From DASRHT01 sp035293765 (GTDB taxonomy: Bacteria > Chloroflexota > Ktedonobacteria > Ktedonobacterales > Ktedonobacteraceae): DNA of 64,000 bases. The notes beneath the pieces are model-generated. The model did not search any database and was not told where the DNA came from. It worked only from the letters and a program-made list of their open reading frames with translations. A program made the translations under genes and the position numbers. Location: the NCBI GenBank assembly GCA_035293765.1, contig DATGMF010000036.1:1-64000 (forward strand). Reading direction: 5' to 3'. Of this stretch, positions 16,467-25,232 are shown in pieces. Position 1 is the stretch's first letter. The number at the start of each line of letters is the position of its first letter.

Positions 16467-17756
16467 TTATGCCTGGTCAATCTGTAATGTGAGAAAGTGG
16501 GTGGCGCACGAGATACAGGGATCATAATTGCGAATAGCCTGTTCGCACTGCCACGTCAGTTGCTCTTTGGGCAGGTCAATATGCTGTTCAACGTAGTGGC
16601 GCAGGTCGTTTTCGATGGTTTTCTGATTTTGTGATGTTGGTGGGATAATTTTTGCTTCACGAATGAGTCCCTGATCGTCGAGGATATAGCGATGGTATAA
16701 GATACCGCGTGGGGCCTCTGTGCAGGCACATCCGTTCGATGCCACAGGATGTACCTCGACAAAAGGAAGGTCCGGCTGTTCGTATTGCTCAATCAGGCGC
16801 AGAGCTTCATCAAAGGCGTAGAGAATTTCAACACTGCGCACAATAATGCTTTGAAAGGGGTTGTGACAGGTTGGCCCAAGCCCTGCCGTTCGCGCGGCCT
16901 CCTGAGCCAGAGGGGAGAGCCGGTCAAAGTTCAAATTGTAACGAGCTAGTGGCCCAGCAAAATAGGCTCCTCGCTCTTTGAGCCTGGAGTGCAAGGCATT
17001 GGAATAGGGCATGTGTTCTTCAATAAAATGCTTTTCGTACTCGCTGACTGCAATATCCAACCCTTTGTTGGAAACCAGGCGTCCCTCATTGAGCGGATAT
17101 TCTTGCGGATGGCGAAGCGCTACGAACTCGTAGTCCCGTACAAAATCGGGAAATGAGAATTGCGCGACCCAGCGCACCGTCTCTAGCGCAGCCTCTCGTC
17201 CCCACTTGAGTTGCTCCCGCAAAGGTCCAAATGCTTGCTTTGTGGGAGTGCTATAAAACCCGCCAACGCGCACATTCACTGGATGGATTTCGCGGCCTCC
17301 CAGGAACGCCATGAGCGCATTTCCAACCTTCTTCATCTGGAGGCCTCGTTTGACGATGTCGGGATAATCCTGGGCCATATGTATGGCATCAGGATAACCC
17401 AGAAAATCGGGGGCATGCAGCATATAGACATGCAGTGCATGGCTTTCAATCCATTCTCCACAGTAAATAAGCCGGCGAAGTAAACGGAGTGGCCCCTCTA
17501 CGTGGGTCCCGAAAGCCTGTTCTATGGCATGGGTCGCGCTCATCTGGTAGGCAACTGGGCAGATCCCACAAATACGCGCAGTAATATCAGGTGCCTCGCT
17601 ATATTTACGGCCGCGCAGAAATGCCTCGAAAAAGCGAGGAGGTTCAAAAATGTTCAGGTGGGCTTCCGTCACTGTATTGTTGCGGATCTTGATGGAGAAT
17701 GCACCTTCACCCTCGACACGAGCAAGATAGTCCACTTTGATGGTTTTTGTGTTCAT
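16467..17756 (-). CDS. Group 3b [NiFe]-hydrogenase large subunit (alpha)
   Basis: A 429-residue catalytic subunit that binds the NiFe(CN)2CO centre. The proximal motif RICGIC is at residues 61-66 and the distal motif DPCISCATH at 412-420, followed by a nine-residue tail (FLTLQIDQA) that an endopeptidase must remove during maturation. Length and sequence fit the cytoplasmic NAD(P)-linked group 3b enzymes rather than the group 1 type seen as a remnant at 9.7 kb. It overlaps the small-subunit stop by four bases (ATGA). No intact maturation protease is encoded in the window. Confidence 0.92.
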   Translation of the reverse strand: MNTKTIKVDYLARVEGEGAFSIKIRNNTVTEAHLNIFEPPRFFEAFLRGRKYSEAPDITARICGICPVAYQMSATHAIEQAFGTHVEGPLRLLRRLIYCGEWIESHALHVYMLHAPDFLGYPDAIHMAQDYPDIVKRGLQMKKVGNALMAFLGGREIHPVNVRVGGFYSTPTKQAFGPLREQLKWGREAALETVRWVAQFSFPDFVRDYEFVALRHPQEYPLNEGRLVSNKGLDIAVSEYEKHFIEEHMPYSNALHSRLKERGAYFAGPLARYNLNFDRLSPLAQEAARTAGLGPTCHNPFQSIIVRSVEILYAFDEALRLIEQYEQPDLPFVEVHPVASNGCACTEAPRGILYHRYILDDQGLIREAKIIPPTSQNQKTIENDLRHYVEQHIDLPKEQLTWQCEQAIRNYDPCISCATHFLTLQIDQA

Positions 17757-18532
17757 AATTCGTGCGCCTCACTCTCCTGACGGAATGGCTCAGCATAGGC
17801 GTTGAACGTCCGATACGTGTGCAAGAGATCCTGCTTGGAGACAGCAAGTTGTTGCCAACGTCTGCTCAATGAGATAGTATTGGGTGTTTCCTTTGGTCCG
17901 AAGCAGCCGTAGCACCCGCGATTGTATGCTGGACAGATCGCGCCACAGCCGGCGTGGGTAACCGGCCCGAGGCAGGGAATACCCTGCGCGACCATGACAC
18001 AAACAGTGCCACGCAGCTTGCACTCCATACACACACTGTGCGGTGAGATGGCGGGTTTGCGCCGGTTCAGGTAGGCGCTGATGACTTCGACGAGTTGCTG
18101 TTTGTTGATGGGACAGCCATGGAGTTCGAAATCAACCGGCACATGGGCAGAGATAGGGGTGGAGGTGCTGAGCGTTTTAATATACTGCGGGGTCGCGTAG
18201 ACGACAGAGATAAACTCTTCCACATGCTGAAAGTTACGCAGTGCCTGGATACCGCCTGCCGTTGCACAGGCACCGATAGTCACCAGATATTGTGAGACGC
18301 GACGGATGTGTCGAATACGCTCGGCATCATGCGGCGTGGTAATCGATCCTTCAACCAGTGAGAGATCGTAGGGGCCTTTGACCACGGCTCGCGAAGCCTC
18401 AGGGAAGCTGGCAATCTCAAGTTCGCCCGCTACCGCCAGCAGTTCATCTTCGCAATCCAGCAGGCTCAACTGACATCCATCGCAGGAGGCGAATTTCCAG
18501 ACAGCCAGGGTCGGCTTATGCTCTCGGCTCAT
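17753..18532 (-). CDS. Group 3b [NiFe]-hydrogenase small subunit (delta)
   Basis: A 259-residue electron-transfer subunit of the hydrogenase. It has the proximal cluster motif (FASCDGCQLSLLDCE, with GACATAGG and HGCP further on) and a C-terminal cysteine-rich region (CMECKLRGTVC, GIPCLGPVTHAGCGAICP, GCYGCFGP) for the medial and distal [4Fe-4S] clusters. It has no Tat signal, consistent with a cytoplasmic enzyme. It begins one base after the flavin-subunit stop. Confidence 0.92.
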   Translation of the reverse strand: MSREHKPTLAVWKFASCDGCQLSLLDCEDELLAVAGELEIASFPEASRAVVKGPYDLSLVEGSITTPHDAERIRHIRRVSQYLVTIGACATAGGIQALRNFQHVEEFISVVYATPQYIKTLSTSTPISAHVPVDFELHGCPINKQQLVEVISAYLNRRKPAISPHSVCMECKLRGTVCVMVAQGIPCLGPVTHAGCGAICPAYNRGCYGCFGPKETPNTISLSRRWQQLAVSKQDLLHTYRTFNAYAEPFRQESEAHEL

Positions 18533-18533
18533 C

Positions 18534-19373
18534 TCAGATTTCCCCCTTTGTCAGAAGGCGTTGCACGCGGCTATATTGGAAAACAGGCCCATCCCGGCAC
18601 ACAAAATAAGGTTGGTACTGGCAGTGCCCACAGAAACCAACAGCACATTTCATATTACGTTCCATAGAGACATAGATCTGTTCTGCTGTCACGCCACGGG
18701 CCTCCAAGCCTGCGGCAGTAAAACGCATCATTATTTCCGGGCCGCAAACAAAGGCAATAGTTTTGCTGGGATCAAATGGCGCACGGGGAATCAGCCTGGT
18801 GACGACACCAACGCTGCCATGCCACTCATTGGTAGCATGATCGACGGTGATATACACATCTAGATCCAGCCGTCCTCGCCAGCGCTTCAGCTCTCGACGA
18901 TAGAGGATATCCTCAGGAGCTTTTGCTCCATAGAGCAAGATCACTCTCCCATACTGCTCGCGGCGGGTAATGAGCTGGTACATCGTCGAACGTAGCGGGG
19001 CCAACCCGATGCCACCTGCTGCAATGACTACATCTTTACCAACCCCCTGCTCGATTGGCCAGTGACTGCCAAAGGGTCCGCGTACCCCCAACGTATCTCC
19101 CGGTTTGAGTTGTTGCAGGGCGCGTGAAACGATGCCAACGGCACGTGTCGTATGAATAAGTGGTCGAGGTTTGTCGGGATCACCACTGATCGAGATGGGG
19201 ATCTCGCCCACGCCGAAAACGTAGAGCATATTGAACTGGCCGGTCGCAAACGGCGGGATAGCGCTATCGTCATCCGGTTCCAGTTCCAGGGTGAACGTGT
19301 CAAGCATTTCATGCCGCACCCGCTGTACCCGGTAAAGCTTCGGCAGCATGGGATCAGAGAATGTGACACTCAT
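18534..19373 (-). CDS. Hydrogenase FAD/NAD(P)-binding subunit (gamma)
   Basis: A 279-residue ferredoxin-NADP reductase-type protein: FAD-binding barrel first, then the NAD(P)-binding half with VIAAGGIGLAPLRS and VCGPEIMMR. A C-terminal [2Fe-2S] motif (CAVGFCGHCQYQPYFVC) follows, as in the gamma subunit of sulfhydrogenase and in anaerobic sulfite reductase B. It links H2 oxidation or evolution to NADP(H) or NAD(H). It overlaps the upstream cNMP-binding gene by ATGA and precedes the small subunit by one base, so translation is tightly coupled. Confidence 0.9.
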   Translation of the reverse strand: MSVTFSDPMLPKLYRVQRVRHEMLDTFTLELEPDDDSAIPPFATGQFNMLYVFGVGEIPISISGDPDKPRPLIHTTRAVGIVSRALQQLKPGDTLGVRGPFGSHWPIEQGVGKDVVIAAGGIGLAPLRSTMYQLITRREQYGRVILLYGAKAPEDILYRRELKRWRGRLDLDVYITVDHATNEWHGSVGVVTRLIPRAPFDPSKTIAFVCGPEIMMRFTAAGLEARGVTAEQIYVSMERNMKCAVGFCGHCQYQPYFVCRDGPVFQYSRVQRLLTKGEI

Positions 19374-19855
19374 CTACTCGGCCCTCCCCCACTTCCTGGG
19401 TTGACATTGTAGATATCGAGCAATTGCAGGCGCGTCGCCTGGAGCCGCTGGATGAGAATATGCGCCACACGTTTCATCAGCTCGTAACCCAGATCGTGAT
19501 CAGTCTCGCCTTTTTCGCGTAAGCAGACACCATCCAGCATTATCGCGCGGATCGGCTCGACTGCCCGTGCGCTGAAATGCCAGCGATAGGGCGGAAAGAG
19601 CCAGGACCAGCCAAGTACCTCTCCTGTTTCGATGGTTTCGATAGTTACTGGTTGATGCGGTGTTGCGACTGTCTCTAAGGCGATCCTGCCCTCGCGAATC
19701 AGGTAAAAGTGGGCTGCCTGCTCCCCTTCATGAAACAGATAGCGCCCAGCATGAAAACGGACATTGATAGCGCACCTGGTAATGAGTTCCATATACCGCG
19801 CATCAAGTCCTTGAAAGAAGGGATGTGCCGCCAGAATTGCTTCGAGTGTTTGCAT
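19370..19855 (-). CDS. Cyclic-nucleotide-binding-domain protein without HTH, inside the hydrogenase operon
   Basis: A 161-residue Crp-type sensory domain: HPFFQGLD at the start, FHAGRYLFHEGEQAAHFYLIREGRI as the beta-roll, and GEVLGWSWLFPPYRWHFSARA in the phosphate-binding cassette region. The following helix ends at LLDIYNVN with no DNA-binding winged helix. It overlaps both neighbours by 1-4 bases, so its product is made in step with the hydrogenase subunits. It may be a regulatory or structural partner of the enzyme rather than a transcription factor. The W-rich cassette lacks the RxA(S/T) pattern expected for cAMP, so ligand binding is uncertain. Confidence 0.85.
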   Translation of the reverse strand: MQTLEAILAAHPFFQGLDARYMELITRCAINVRFHAGRYLFHEGEQAAHFYLIREGRIALETVATPHQPVTIETIETGEVLGWSWLFPPYRWHFSARAVEPIRAIMLDGVCLREKGETDHDLGYELMKRVAHILIQRLQATRLQLLDIYNVNPGSGGGPSR

Positions 19856-21015
19856 TACGCGTCATCTCCCCTGGTATTTGTCACATGTTCGCTCGCACGG
19901 ATCGCCCGAACTTCTTCCGTAATGTCAATGCCAACCGGGCACCAGGTAATGCAGCGTCCACAGCCAACGCAGCCAGAGGTGCCGAACTGATCAATCCAGC
20001 TCGCCAGCTTGTGAGTCATCCACTGTCGGTACCGCGCTTTGGTGGAAGAGCGGACACTGCCGCCAACGATGTAGGAGAAATCCATGGTGAAACAGGAATC
20101 CCATTTGCGCCAGCGCTCTGCTCGTTTTCCACTAAGATCGGTGGTATCTTCCACTGTCGTGCAGAAGCAGGTCGGGCAGACCATGGTGCAGTTTCCACAG
20201 GTCAGACAGCGTGAGGCCACATCCTCCCAGCGCGGATGATCAGCATTGCGATAGAGCAATTCCTTGATATCGGTCGTGTCCATGGTCCGTCCCATCTGCG
20301 CAGCAGTATCCGCAACGATGTACTCCGCCTGTGCAATTTCTTCCGCACTGGCCCGACGATGAGAAACAGAGCGAAGAAGCTCCACACCAAGTTCTGTGCC
20401 AACTTCGATCAGGAAGAAATGCTGGTGTTCAGCCAGCACTTCGGTAAGCGCCAGGTCGAAGTCAGAGGTTACCTTTGGGCCGGTTTGCATCGAGGTGCAG
20501 AAGCACGTTCCACCTGCCTGTCCACAATTGACCGCGATAAGGCAAATCTGCTCGCGCTGCGCTTGATATGCAGGATCGCGATAGGCAGTATGCAGAAAGA
20601 CTTTATCTTGAATAGCGATGGCATGAAGCTCACAGGAACGCACCCCAAGAAAGGCGAGTTTCGGAGGCTGCTGACCCTCCGGCTGGAACTGAATCTCCCT
20701 TTCGGTGCGTTGAGCCGACCATAACCGCAACACTGGGGGATGGAGAAACTTTTTCCAGGAATGTGGCCCGACCGTATAGCCAAACAGCGCCGAGTCGCCG
20801 CGCTTTTTGAGACGATAGTAGCCACCGTCTTGCTCGTCGGTATAGCCCATTGGCAAATCTTCAACAGAGTTCAGGGTATCGTACACGATGGCGTTTTCGC
20901 GCACTGTTGGCCCAACTACCTGGTATCCCAGACCATGTAGACTTACCAATAGCTGAGGGAAATGCTCACGCGTGACTATTACCTGGTCACCCTGTTGTAA
21001 ATCATTCGTGCCCAT
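19855..21015 (-). CDS. Hydrogenase beta subunit, 4Fe-4S electron-transfer protein
   Basis: A 386-residue protein like sulfhydrogenase subunit beta and anaerobic sulfite reductase A. The C-terminal part has two ferredoxin-type motifs (CLTCGNCTMVCPTCFC and CVGCGRCITWCP), and the middle has further cysteines (CGQAGGTCFCTSM, GVRSCELHAI). It shuttles electrons between the flavin subunit and the NiFe module. It is the first gene of the five-gene operon beta, cNMP-binding, gamma, delta, alpha. The ribosome site is weak (AAGG about 11 bases before ATG). The TGTGA cluster lies 200 bp upstream. Confidence 0.9.
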   Translation of the reverse strand: MGTNDLQQGDQVIVTREHFPQLLVSLHGLGYQVVGPTVRENAIVYDTLNSVEDLPMGYTDEQDGGYYRLKKRGDSALFGYTVGPHSWKKFLHPPVLRLWSAQRTEREIQFQPEGQQPPKLAFLGVRSCELHAIAIQDKVFLHTAYRDPAYQAQREQICLIAVNCGQAGGTCFCTSMQTGPKVTSDFDLALTEVLAEHQHFFLIEVGTELGVELLRSVSHRRASAEEIAQAEYIVADTAAQMGRTMDTTDIKELLYRNADHPRWEDVASRCLTCGNCTMVCPTCFCTTVEDTTDLSGKRAERWRKWDSCFTMDFSYIVGGSVRSSTKARYRQWMTHKLASWIDQFGTSGCVGCGRCITWCPVGIDITEEVRAIRASEHVTNTRGDDA

Positions 21016-21213
21016 TGCACAGGTATCCTTCGTCTCTTCTCATCATCGACGCATTTCTAGAATCTAGTATAGAGGCATCGCGGAAACGTTTCATCATGAA
21101 CAGATTGCCGTCGCCATTGGCTGCAAAGCTGAACAACCTAGGCAATCTATCCGATAAGGACAAACTTCTCCCACCCATCTGATATCCGATACAGGCAGCA
21201 TAAAGACTGAAGG

Positions 21214-21261
21214 TCACCAGACCATCACAGGCGAAGGAAAAAGTCACACAAAAAGATCACA
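21214..21261 (-). promoter_or_regulatory. TGTGA cluster before the hydrogenase operon
   Basis: TCACC/TCACA start at 21214 and 21225 (step 11), with two more at 21244 and 21257 (steps 19 and 13), reading towards the hydrogenase operon. The spacing of the outer copies is irregular and the -10 candidate is poor, so this is weaker than the OsmC cluster. Confidence 0.45.
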
Positions 21262-21267
21262 AAAAGC

Positions 21268-21287
21268 GGCTGTGTTGCAACACAGCC
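21268..21287 (-). terminator. Rho-independent terminator of the Gmad2-like gene
   Basis: A perfect 20-bp palindrome (GGCTGTGTTGCAACACAGCC), followed on the minus strand by GCTTTTTG. It lies 72 bp after the stop of the two-repeat surface protein. Confidence 0.75.
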
Positions 21288-21305
21288 AGTTTTGATCAAG
21301 CAAAA

Positions 21306-21327
21306 GCGCGAACATACTTGCTCGCGC
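21306..21327 (-). terminator. Second hairpin after the Gmad2-like gene
   Basis: GCGCGA pairs with TCGCGC over a ten-base loop, followed on the minus strand by TTTTGCTTG. With the palindrome at 21268-21287 it forms a tandem terminator that shields the hydrogenase promoter. Confidence 0.55.
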
Positions 21328-21359
21328 CTTTGCTATTATTGCTCACACAAGCGGTAGCT

Positions 21360-23816
21360 TTATCCGCTGATGAGTACCTTCATCACGACGTCGCTGACAA
21401 TCGAGCCATCAACCGGGGTAGAAGAGTACAAGGCTATTACCCCTTCCTGAGTTCCACCGTGGAAGCTAGCATTGTAGCGAATCTGAACGGTAAACGTCGT
21501 AGGAGTGGGTGGCATCGTCGGCTTGTCCCCCATAGCGAAACCGTAGCCGATATCAGTGTAAAGGTGGTCCAGGATATGCACGACGCCGATTTGATTCTCG
21601 AACAATGGCGTGCCATTGCCGGCTACCGTGGCAGGGCTGGTTATAAGGGCATTTTTCTGCGGAGAAGTAATCGCTATACTATCGGACTGGAGCGCGATTG
21701 CTACCCACATATTGTGGATGTTACCTTCTAACCTGCTCAGCGTCACTCTGGTGATAAAGGGTCCGACGTGGACGCGAGGATTCTGTACCTGGACGACTGC
21801 ATCAACATCCTGTGCGCTGCCGCCGCTCAAGATTTTCGTTTGTGCGGTAGGTAACCACTGGAGAAACTTCACGGCGGCGTTGAGAGCGACCTTCGCGGCA
21901 TCGTTCTTCCAGGCATCCTGGCCGTTATTCACAGCACGCTGATCATTTTCAGCCTGCCAGCGTGTCAGGTCCGGGAAGATGCCAGGGAAGGCCACCTGGA
22001 CAAAGGAACCCTTGCCCGCGTTCCACTTGAATTCGCGGAAAAGATCCTGCGTCATCTGTGTGGCTCCCTTATTGATGCTGGAGTTCGGATCAACCTCAGC
22101 CGTCATAATGGTGCTATAGGCACTGATCGCGGCTCCCGCGTTAGTCAGTCCGGTGAGCTTGAAAAGCTGTACCGGTTTGGCGTCGGTGATGCGGTCGTAG
22201 ACGTAGATGTCTCGTACAGTGGAGCTATTTTCGTAGAAGACCGTGACCAGGGCCTGCAGGGATGGGTCGCCCTTCATATTGGCGCAACTGATCTGGGTCA
22301 CTCTGGAAACGCCTGCCTGCGCTCCAACAATAGGATTCCAGTAGGCTGGATCTTGCACTTTGTCAGGGCAGGGGAGGGAACCCAGCGCCACGCCGGGCTC
22401 CGGGTCCAGTAATACTTTTCTCATCACCGCCGTTGCTGGCTCATCGCTGATTCCCCCGTTCGCTTCCTGAACCTCTACAATGCCTTCTTGCACGCCGTTA
22501 TGGAAAGTTGTATTGTAGATGACTCTGGTCGAGAACGGGCCTTTCCCCATGCCGACCTGGGAGGCCGTAACAGTGGCATGGCCGATGTCAGTGTACAGGT
22601 GGTCCAGCACCATCGCCTTGCCGATCACCGCTTCAAAGGCACTCCCCTGGCCCTCGATTGTGACCGGGCTGGCGATCAGTGTACGCGCCTGGGGCGATGC
22701 GACCGAGAGCAGAGTTGTATCTTCGACTGCTATTACGACCCAATAGTTATGGGTGCTACCTTCGAGGCGGCTCAGCGTGACGATAATCGTTGGATTGTTG
22801 TTGACCGTCGTTGACTCCACTACTCGAACAGTGGCATAGACATCCTGGGCACCGCCACCGCTAACAAGCGTGCCGGTGGCAGGGCGGGTCCAGTTGAGAA
22901 AGCGCGAGGCCAGCCGCTGGGCAACCTGAACTGGATCGTTCTTCCAGGTATCCAGGCCATGATTGACCTGAGCCTGCGCTGCTTCAGCTTGATAGCGCGT
23001 CAGGTCCGGGAAGATGCCAGGGAAGGCTACCTGTACCAGCGCCTGCTGACCAGCATCCCAAGCAAATTCGCGGAAGAGATCCGGTGTCAACTGGGCATCA
23101 GGCTTGCCAGCGTTGATGCCAGAGTTCTGATCGACTTCAGCCGTTAGAATAGTGTTGTAGTAACTGATTTTGGCATCACCTTTGGAGAGTCCTTGCAGCT
23201 TGAAGAGCTGTTTGGGCGTTGCACTGGTGATCTTGTCAAAAACGTAGGCATCAAGCGTTGCGCCTGTGCCACTATGACGTGCCGTCACTAATGCTTGTAA
23301 AGAGGTGTTCCCCAGGACGTTGGCGCAACTCACGCTCTCGACCAGGGATACGCCCGCCTTCGCGCCAATGATTGTGTTCCAGTAAGCCGGGTCTTTCACT
23401 GCGGAGGGACAGGCTTGTGGACCGAACGTTACCCCGGGCGTGGGGAGCGGCGTGACATCGCTGCCACTGGGTGGAGGCGTACCCGGGACGGTCGTGGGGA
23501 GAGATGTGACCGTCGGCGCGGGAGTGGCTGTCCCGTTGGGATTGGGGTGAGCGTTCAGTTGCGCAAAAACTACCAGGCCACTCGTCAAGAGCACTACCAC
23601 GATAACCGCTACAATGGTCGCGATTGTCCAGGGGTTGTTCCTGGGCCGGGGCGGCTGTACATGCAACGGTGGTGGGGGAGGTGATGGAGGTGGCACAGAT
23701 GGTATCCTCTGCTCATGCATGGTATCTTCCGTGTAGATCGAGTCAGGAGGTGGCGCATCGCTGCGCTGGAGCAGGTCTTTCTGCTCTGTTTCAGTGTCAT
23801 GCTTGTACGTACTCAT
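21360..23816 (-). CDS. Membrane-anchored surface protein with two Gmad2-like repeats
   Basis: This 818-residue protein has a proline-rich cytoplasmic start (PPPSPPPPP), one transmembrane helix (TIVAVIVVVLLTSGLVVF, about residues 66-84), then a Pro/Thr linker. Two tandem repeats of about 340 residues follow. Each runs from DPAYWN-I-GA-AGVS and CAN through LFREF-W-AG, VQVAFPGIFPDLTR and SGG-AQDV to an Ig-like block: SPxxxxLIxSPxTxxGxGxxFExxIG, VLDHLYTDIG and a long RVIYN-FH-G-QEG strand. That block matches Gmad2, an immunoglobulin-like domain of germination and surface proteins. Function is unknown; a cell-surface or spore role is an inference. The ATG has GGAG seven bases upstream, and a TGTGA cluster lies 97 bp upstream. 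Confidence 0.7.
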   Translation of the reverse strand: MSTYKHDTETEQKDLLQRSDAPPPDSIYTEDTMHEQRIPSVPPPSPPPPPLHVQPPRPRNNPWTIATIVAVIVVVLLTSGLVVFAQLNAHPNPNGTATPAPTVTSLPTTVPGTPPPSGSDVTPLPTPGVTFGPQACPSAVKDPAYWNTIIGAKAGVSLVESVSCANVLGNTSLQALVTARHSGTGATLDAYVFDKITSATPKQLFKLQGLSKGDAKISYYNTILTAEVDQNSGINAGKPDAQLTPDLFREFAWDAGQQALVQVAFPGIFPDLTRYQAEAAQAQVNHGLDTWKNDPVQVAQRLASRFLNWTRPATGTLVSGGGAQDVYATVRVVESTTVNNNPTIIVTLSRLEGSTHNYWVVIAVEDTTLLSVASPQARTLIASPVTIEGQGSAFEAVIGKAMVLDHLYTDIGHATVTASQVGMGKGPFSTRVIYNTTFHNGVQEGIVEVQEANGGISDEPATAVMRKVLLDPEPGVALGSLPCPDKVQDPAYWNPIVGAQAGVSRVTQISCANMKGDPSLQALVTVFYENSSTVRDIYVYDRITDAKPVQLFKLTGLTNAGAAISAYSTIMTAEVDPNSSINKGATQMTQDLFREFKWNAGKGSFVQVAFPGIFPDLTRWQAENDQRAVNNGQDAWKNDAAKVALNAAVKFLQWLPTAQTKILSGGSAQDVDAVVQVQNPRVHVGPFITRVTLSRLEGNIHNMWVAIALQSDSIAITSPQKNALITSPATVAGNGTPLFENQIGVVHILDHLYTDIGYGFAMGDKPTMPPTPTTFTVQIRYNASFHGGTQEGVIALYSSTPVDGSIVSDVVMKVLISG

Positions 23817-23884
23817 ATGTTTGCTCCGTACAGAACTAGCTATTTATATACAAAATGATTCACTCTCTTCTTCCTCATTAATAG

Positions 23885-23949
23885 AGTATAGATATTATAT
23901 GTATCATGTTGATCACTTACGATTAGAGAAGTATCACAATGAAATCACT
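23885..23949 (-). promoter_or_regulatory. TGTGA cluster and -10 before the Gmad2-like gene
   Basis: TCAC(A) starts at 23913, 23934 and 23945 (steps 21, 11). In coding orientation TATACT (23885-23890) begins 22 nt after the last half-site; a TATAAT lies closer, at 13 nt. Only the 23934 copy is a full TCACA. The remaining 176 bp to the hydrolase gene show nothing clear. Confidence 0.55.
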
Positions 23950-24125
23950 GGCGCATAAGCTAGTGTTTGCTTCTCAGTATGAGGGTGTTGCAAAAAACGA
24001 GGCAGATGGTGGTGGTAGAGAGTTCCTCCTCTGTCCAGTTTGGGCTGCTCCCCCAAACAGTTCAGCGATGAACGCCGCTTGACGAGAACGCTCCCCTTCT
24101 CAGCCACACTTACGGCACACGGGAA

Positions 24126-25124
24126 TTAGTTAGAACCAAGAGCTGTTGCGAAAAAACCTGCCACCCGATTCGCATAGACGTCCCCCATCTTCGCAAACGA
24201 CTCGATGTGGTTTGCGCCCGGCACCATCCAGGTCTGAATATGAGCTTGATGAGCGGCAGCCGCGGCCCGCGCCAGTTCTCGCATATTATCAGGTGGAACG
24301 ACCGTATCAGCGGCGCCTTGAATAAAAAAGATTGGGCGCGGCGCAATCTTCGCAACAACATCCACCGGCCTGGCCGCATAATAGTTGATGCCGTAAAGGT
24401 CATGTATGGCTGTCAAAACGCCGGGCAGGAACATCAAGGGCACGTTTGATTCGCGGAGCAACGGCACAATAGCCGCAAAAGCGCTATCGGTCACAACGGC
24501 CCGAATGGCCGGTTCATGGGCGGCAGCAAGCAACATCGTAGCTCCACCCATCGAATCGCCCCATCCCCCAATGACGCGAGGATGCCCTAAATCGGGATAA
24601 GGCAACGGACCCGAACGCAGAAAATCGACCGCCCCCAGCACGTCGCGCTGCTCAAAAAGACCCATAGCTAATGGCGCTGGGGCCGATTGGCCGTGGCCGC
24701 GTAAATCAAAATCTAAAACCGCGAAGCCGCGCCGGGCCAGGGCAGCACTGAGCCCAAGCAAGAGAGGAGAAGCCCGATTGGAATGGAGGCCATGCACGAG
24801 AATCAGCGTGCGCTCAGATGTCAAGCGCCCATCGGGAAGCACACCGGGAATAAACCAGCCCCGCAACGCCAGGTGGTCTTCGCGACTGGTAAAGGTGACA
24901 TTCCGAAAGGGAAGACCAAAAGCGGCGGGGGTCTGAACGACCGGCTGCGGTGGCCCATAGACGACACCGATAGCGACGCCTACCGAAATACTGGTATACA
25001 GCAGACTTAACAGTCCTGAGATGAGCAGCAGCCAGCGAACTACTTTATAAACCCTGTGCGTGTGCATAACGGCGTGCGGAGAACTGGCGGCACTTATAGC
25101 TATAGGTGGTTGTTTAATAGACAT
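24126..25124 (-). CDS. Alpha/beta-hydrolase with one N-terminal membrane helix
   Basis: A 332-residue serine hydrolase. A helix (WLLLISGLLSLLYTSISVGVA, about residues 31-51) anchors it. LILVHGLHSNR forms the oxyanion region, GWGDSMGGA holds the nucleophile Ser, GAADTVVP the Asp and GANHIES the His, giving a full triad. FDLRGHGQS is typical of the esterase/lipase-like 'alpha/beta hydrolase' group that includes BEM46-like proteins. The substrate is unknown. AGGA lies eight bases before the ATG. No TGTGA cluster precedes it, so it may not belong to the shared regulon. Confidence 0.8.
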   Translation of the reverse strand: MSIKQPPIAISAASSPHAVMHTHRVYKVVRWLLLISGLLSLLYTSISVGVAIGVVYGPPQPVVQTPAAFGLPFRNVTFTSREDHLALRGWFIPGVLPDGRLTSERTLILVHGLHSNRASPLLLGLSAALARRGFAVLDFDLRGHGQSAPAPLAMGLFEQRDVLGAVDFLRSGPLPYPDLGHPRVIGGWGDSMGGATMLLAAAHEPAIRAVVTDSAFAAIVPLLRESNVPLMFLPGVLTAIHDLYGINYYAARPVDVVAKIAPRPIFFIQGAADTVVPPDNMRELARAAAAAHQAHIQTWMVPGANHIESFAKMGDVYANRVAGFFATALGSN

Positions 25125-25232
25125 GAGGTCCTGTTATCTGATCAATATGGCGCCAACAATACAATACGGAGAAAAACATTACACTAACTCTACTGTGAAG
25201 CAGTTATATGCTATGTTATTTGGAGGACTTTG

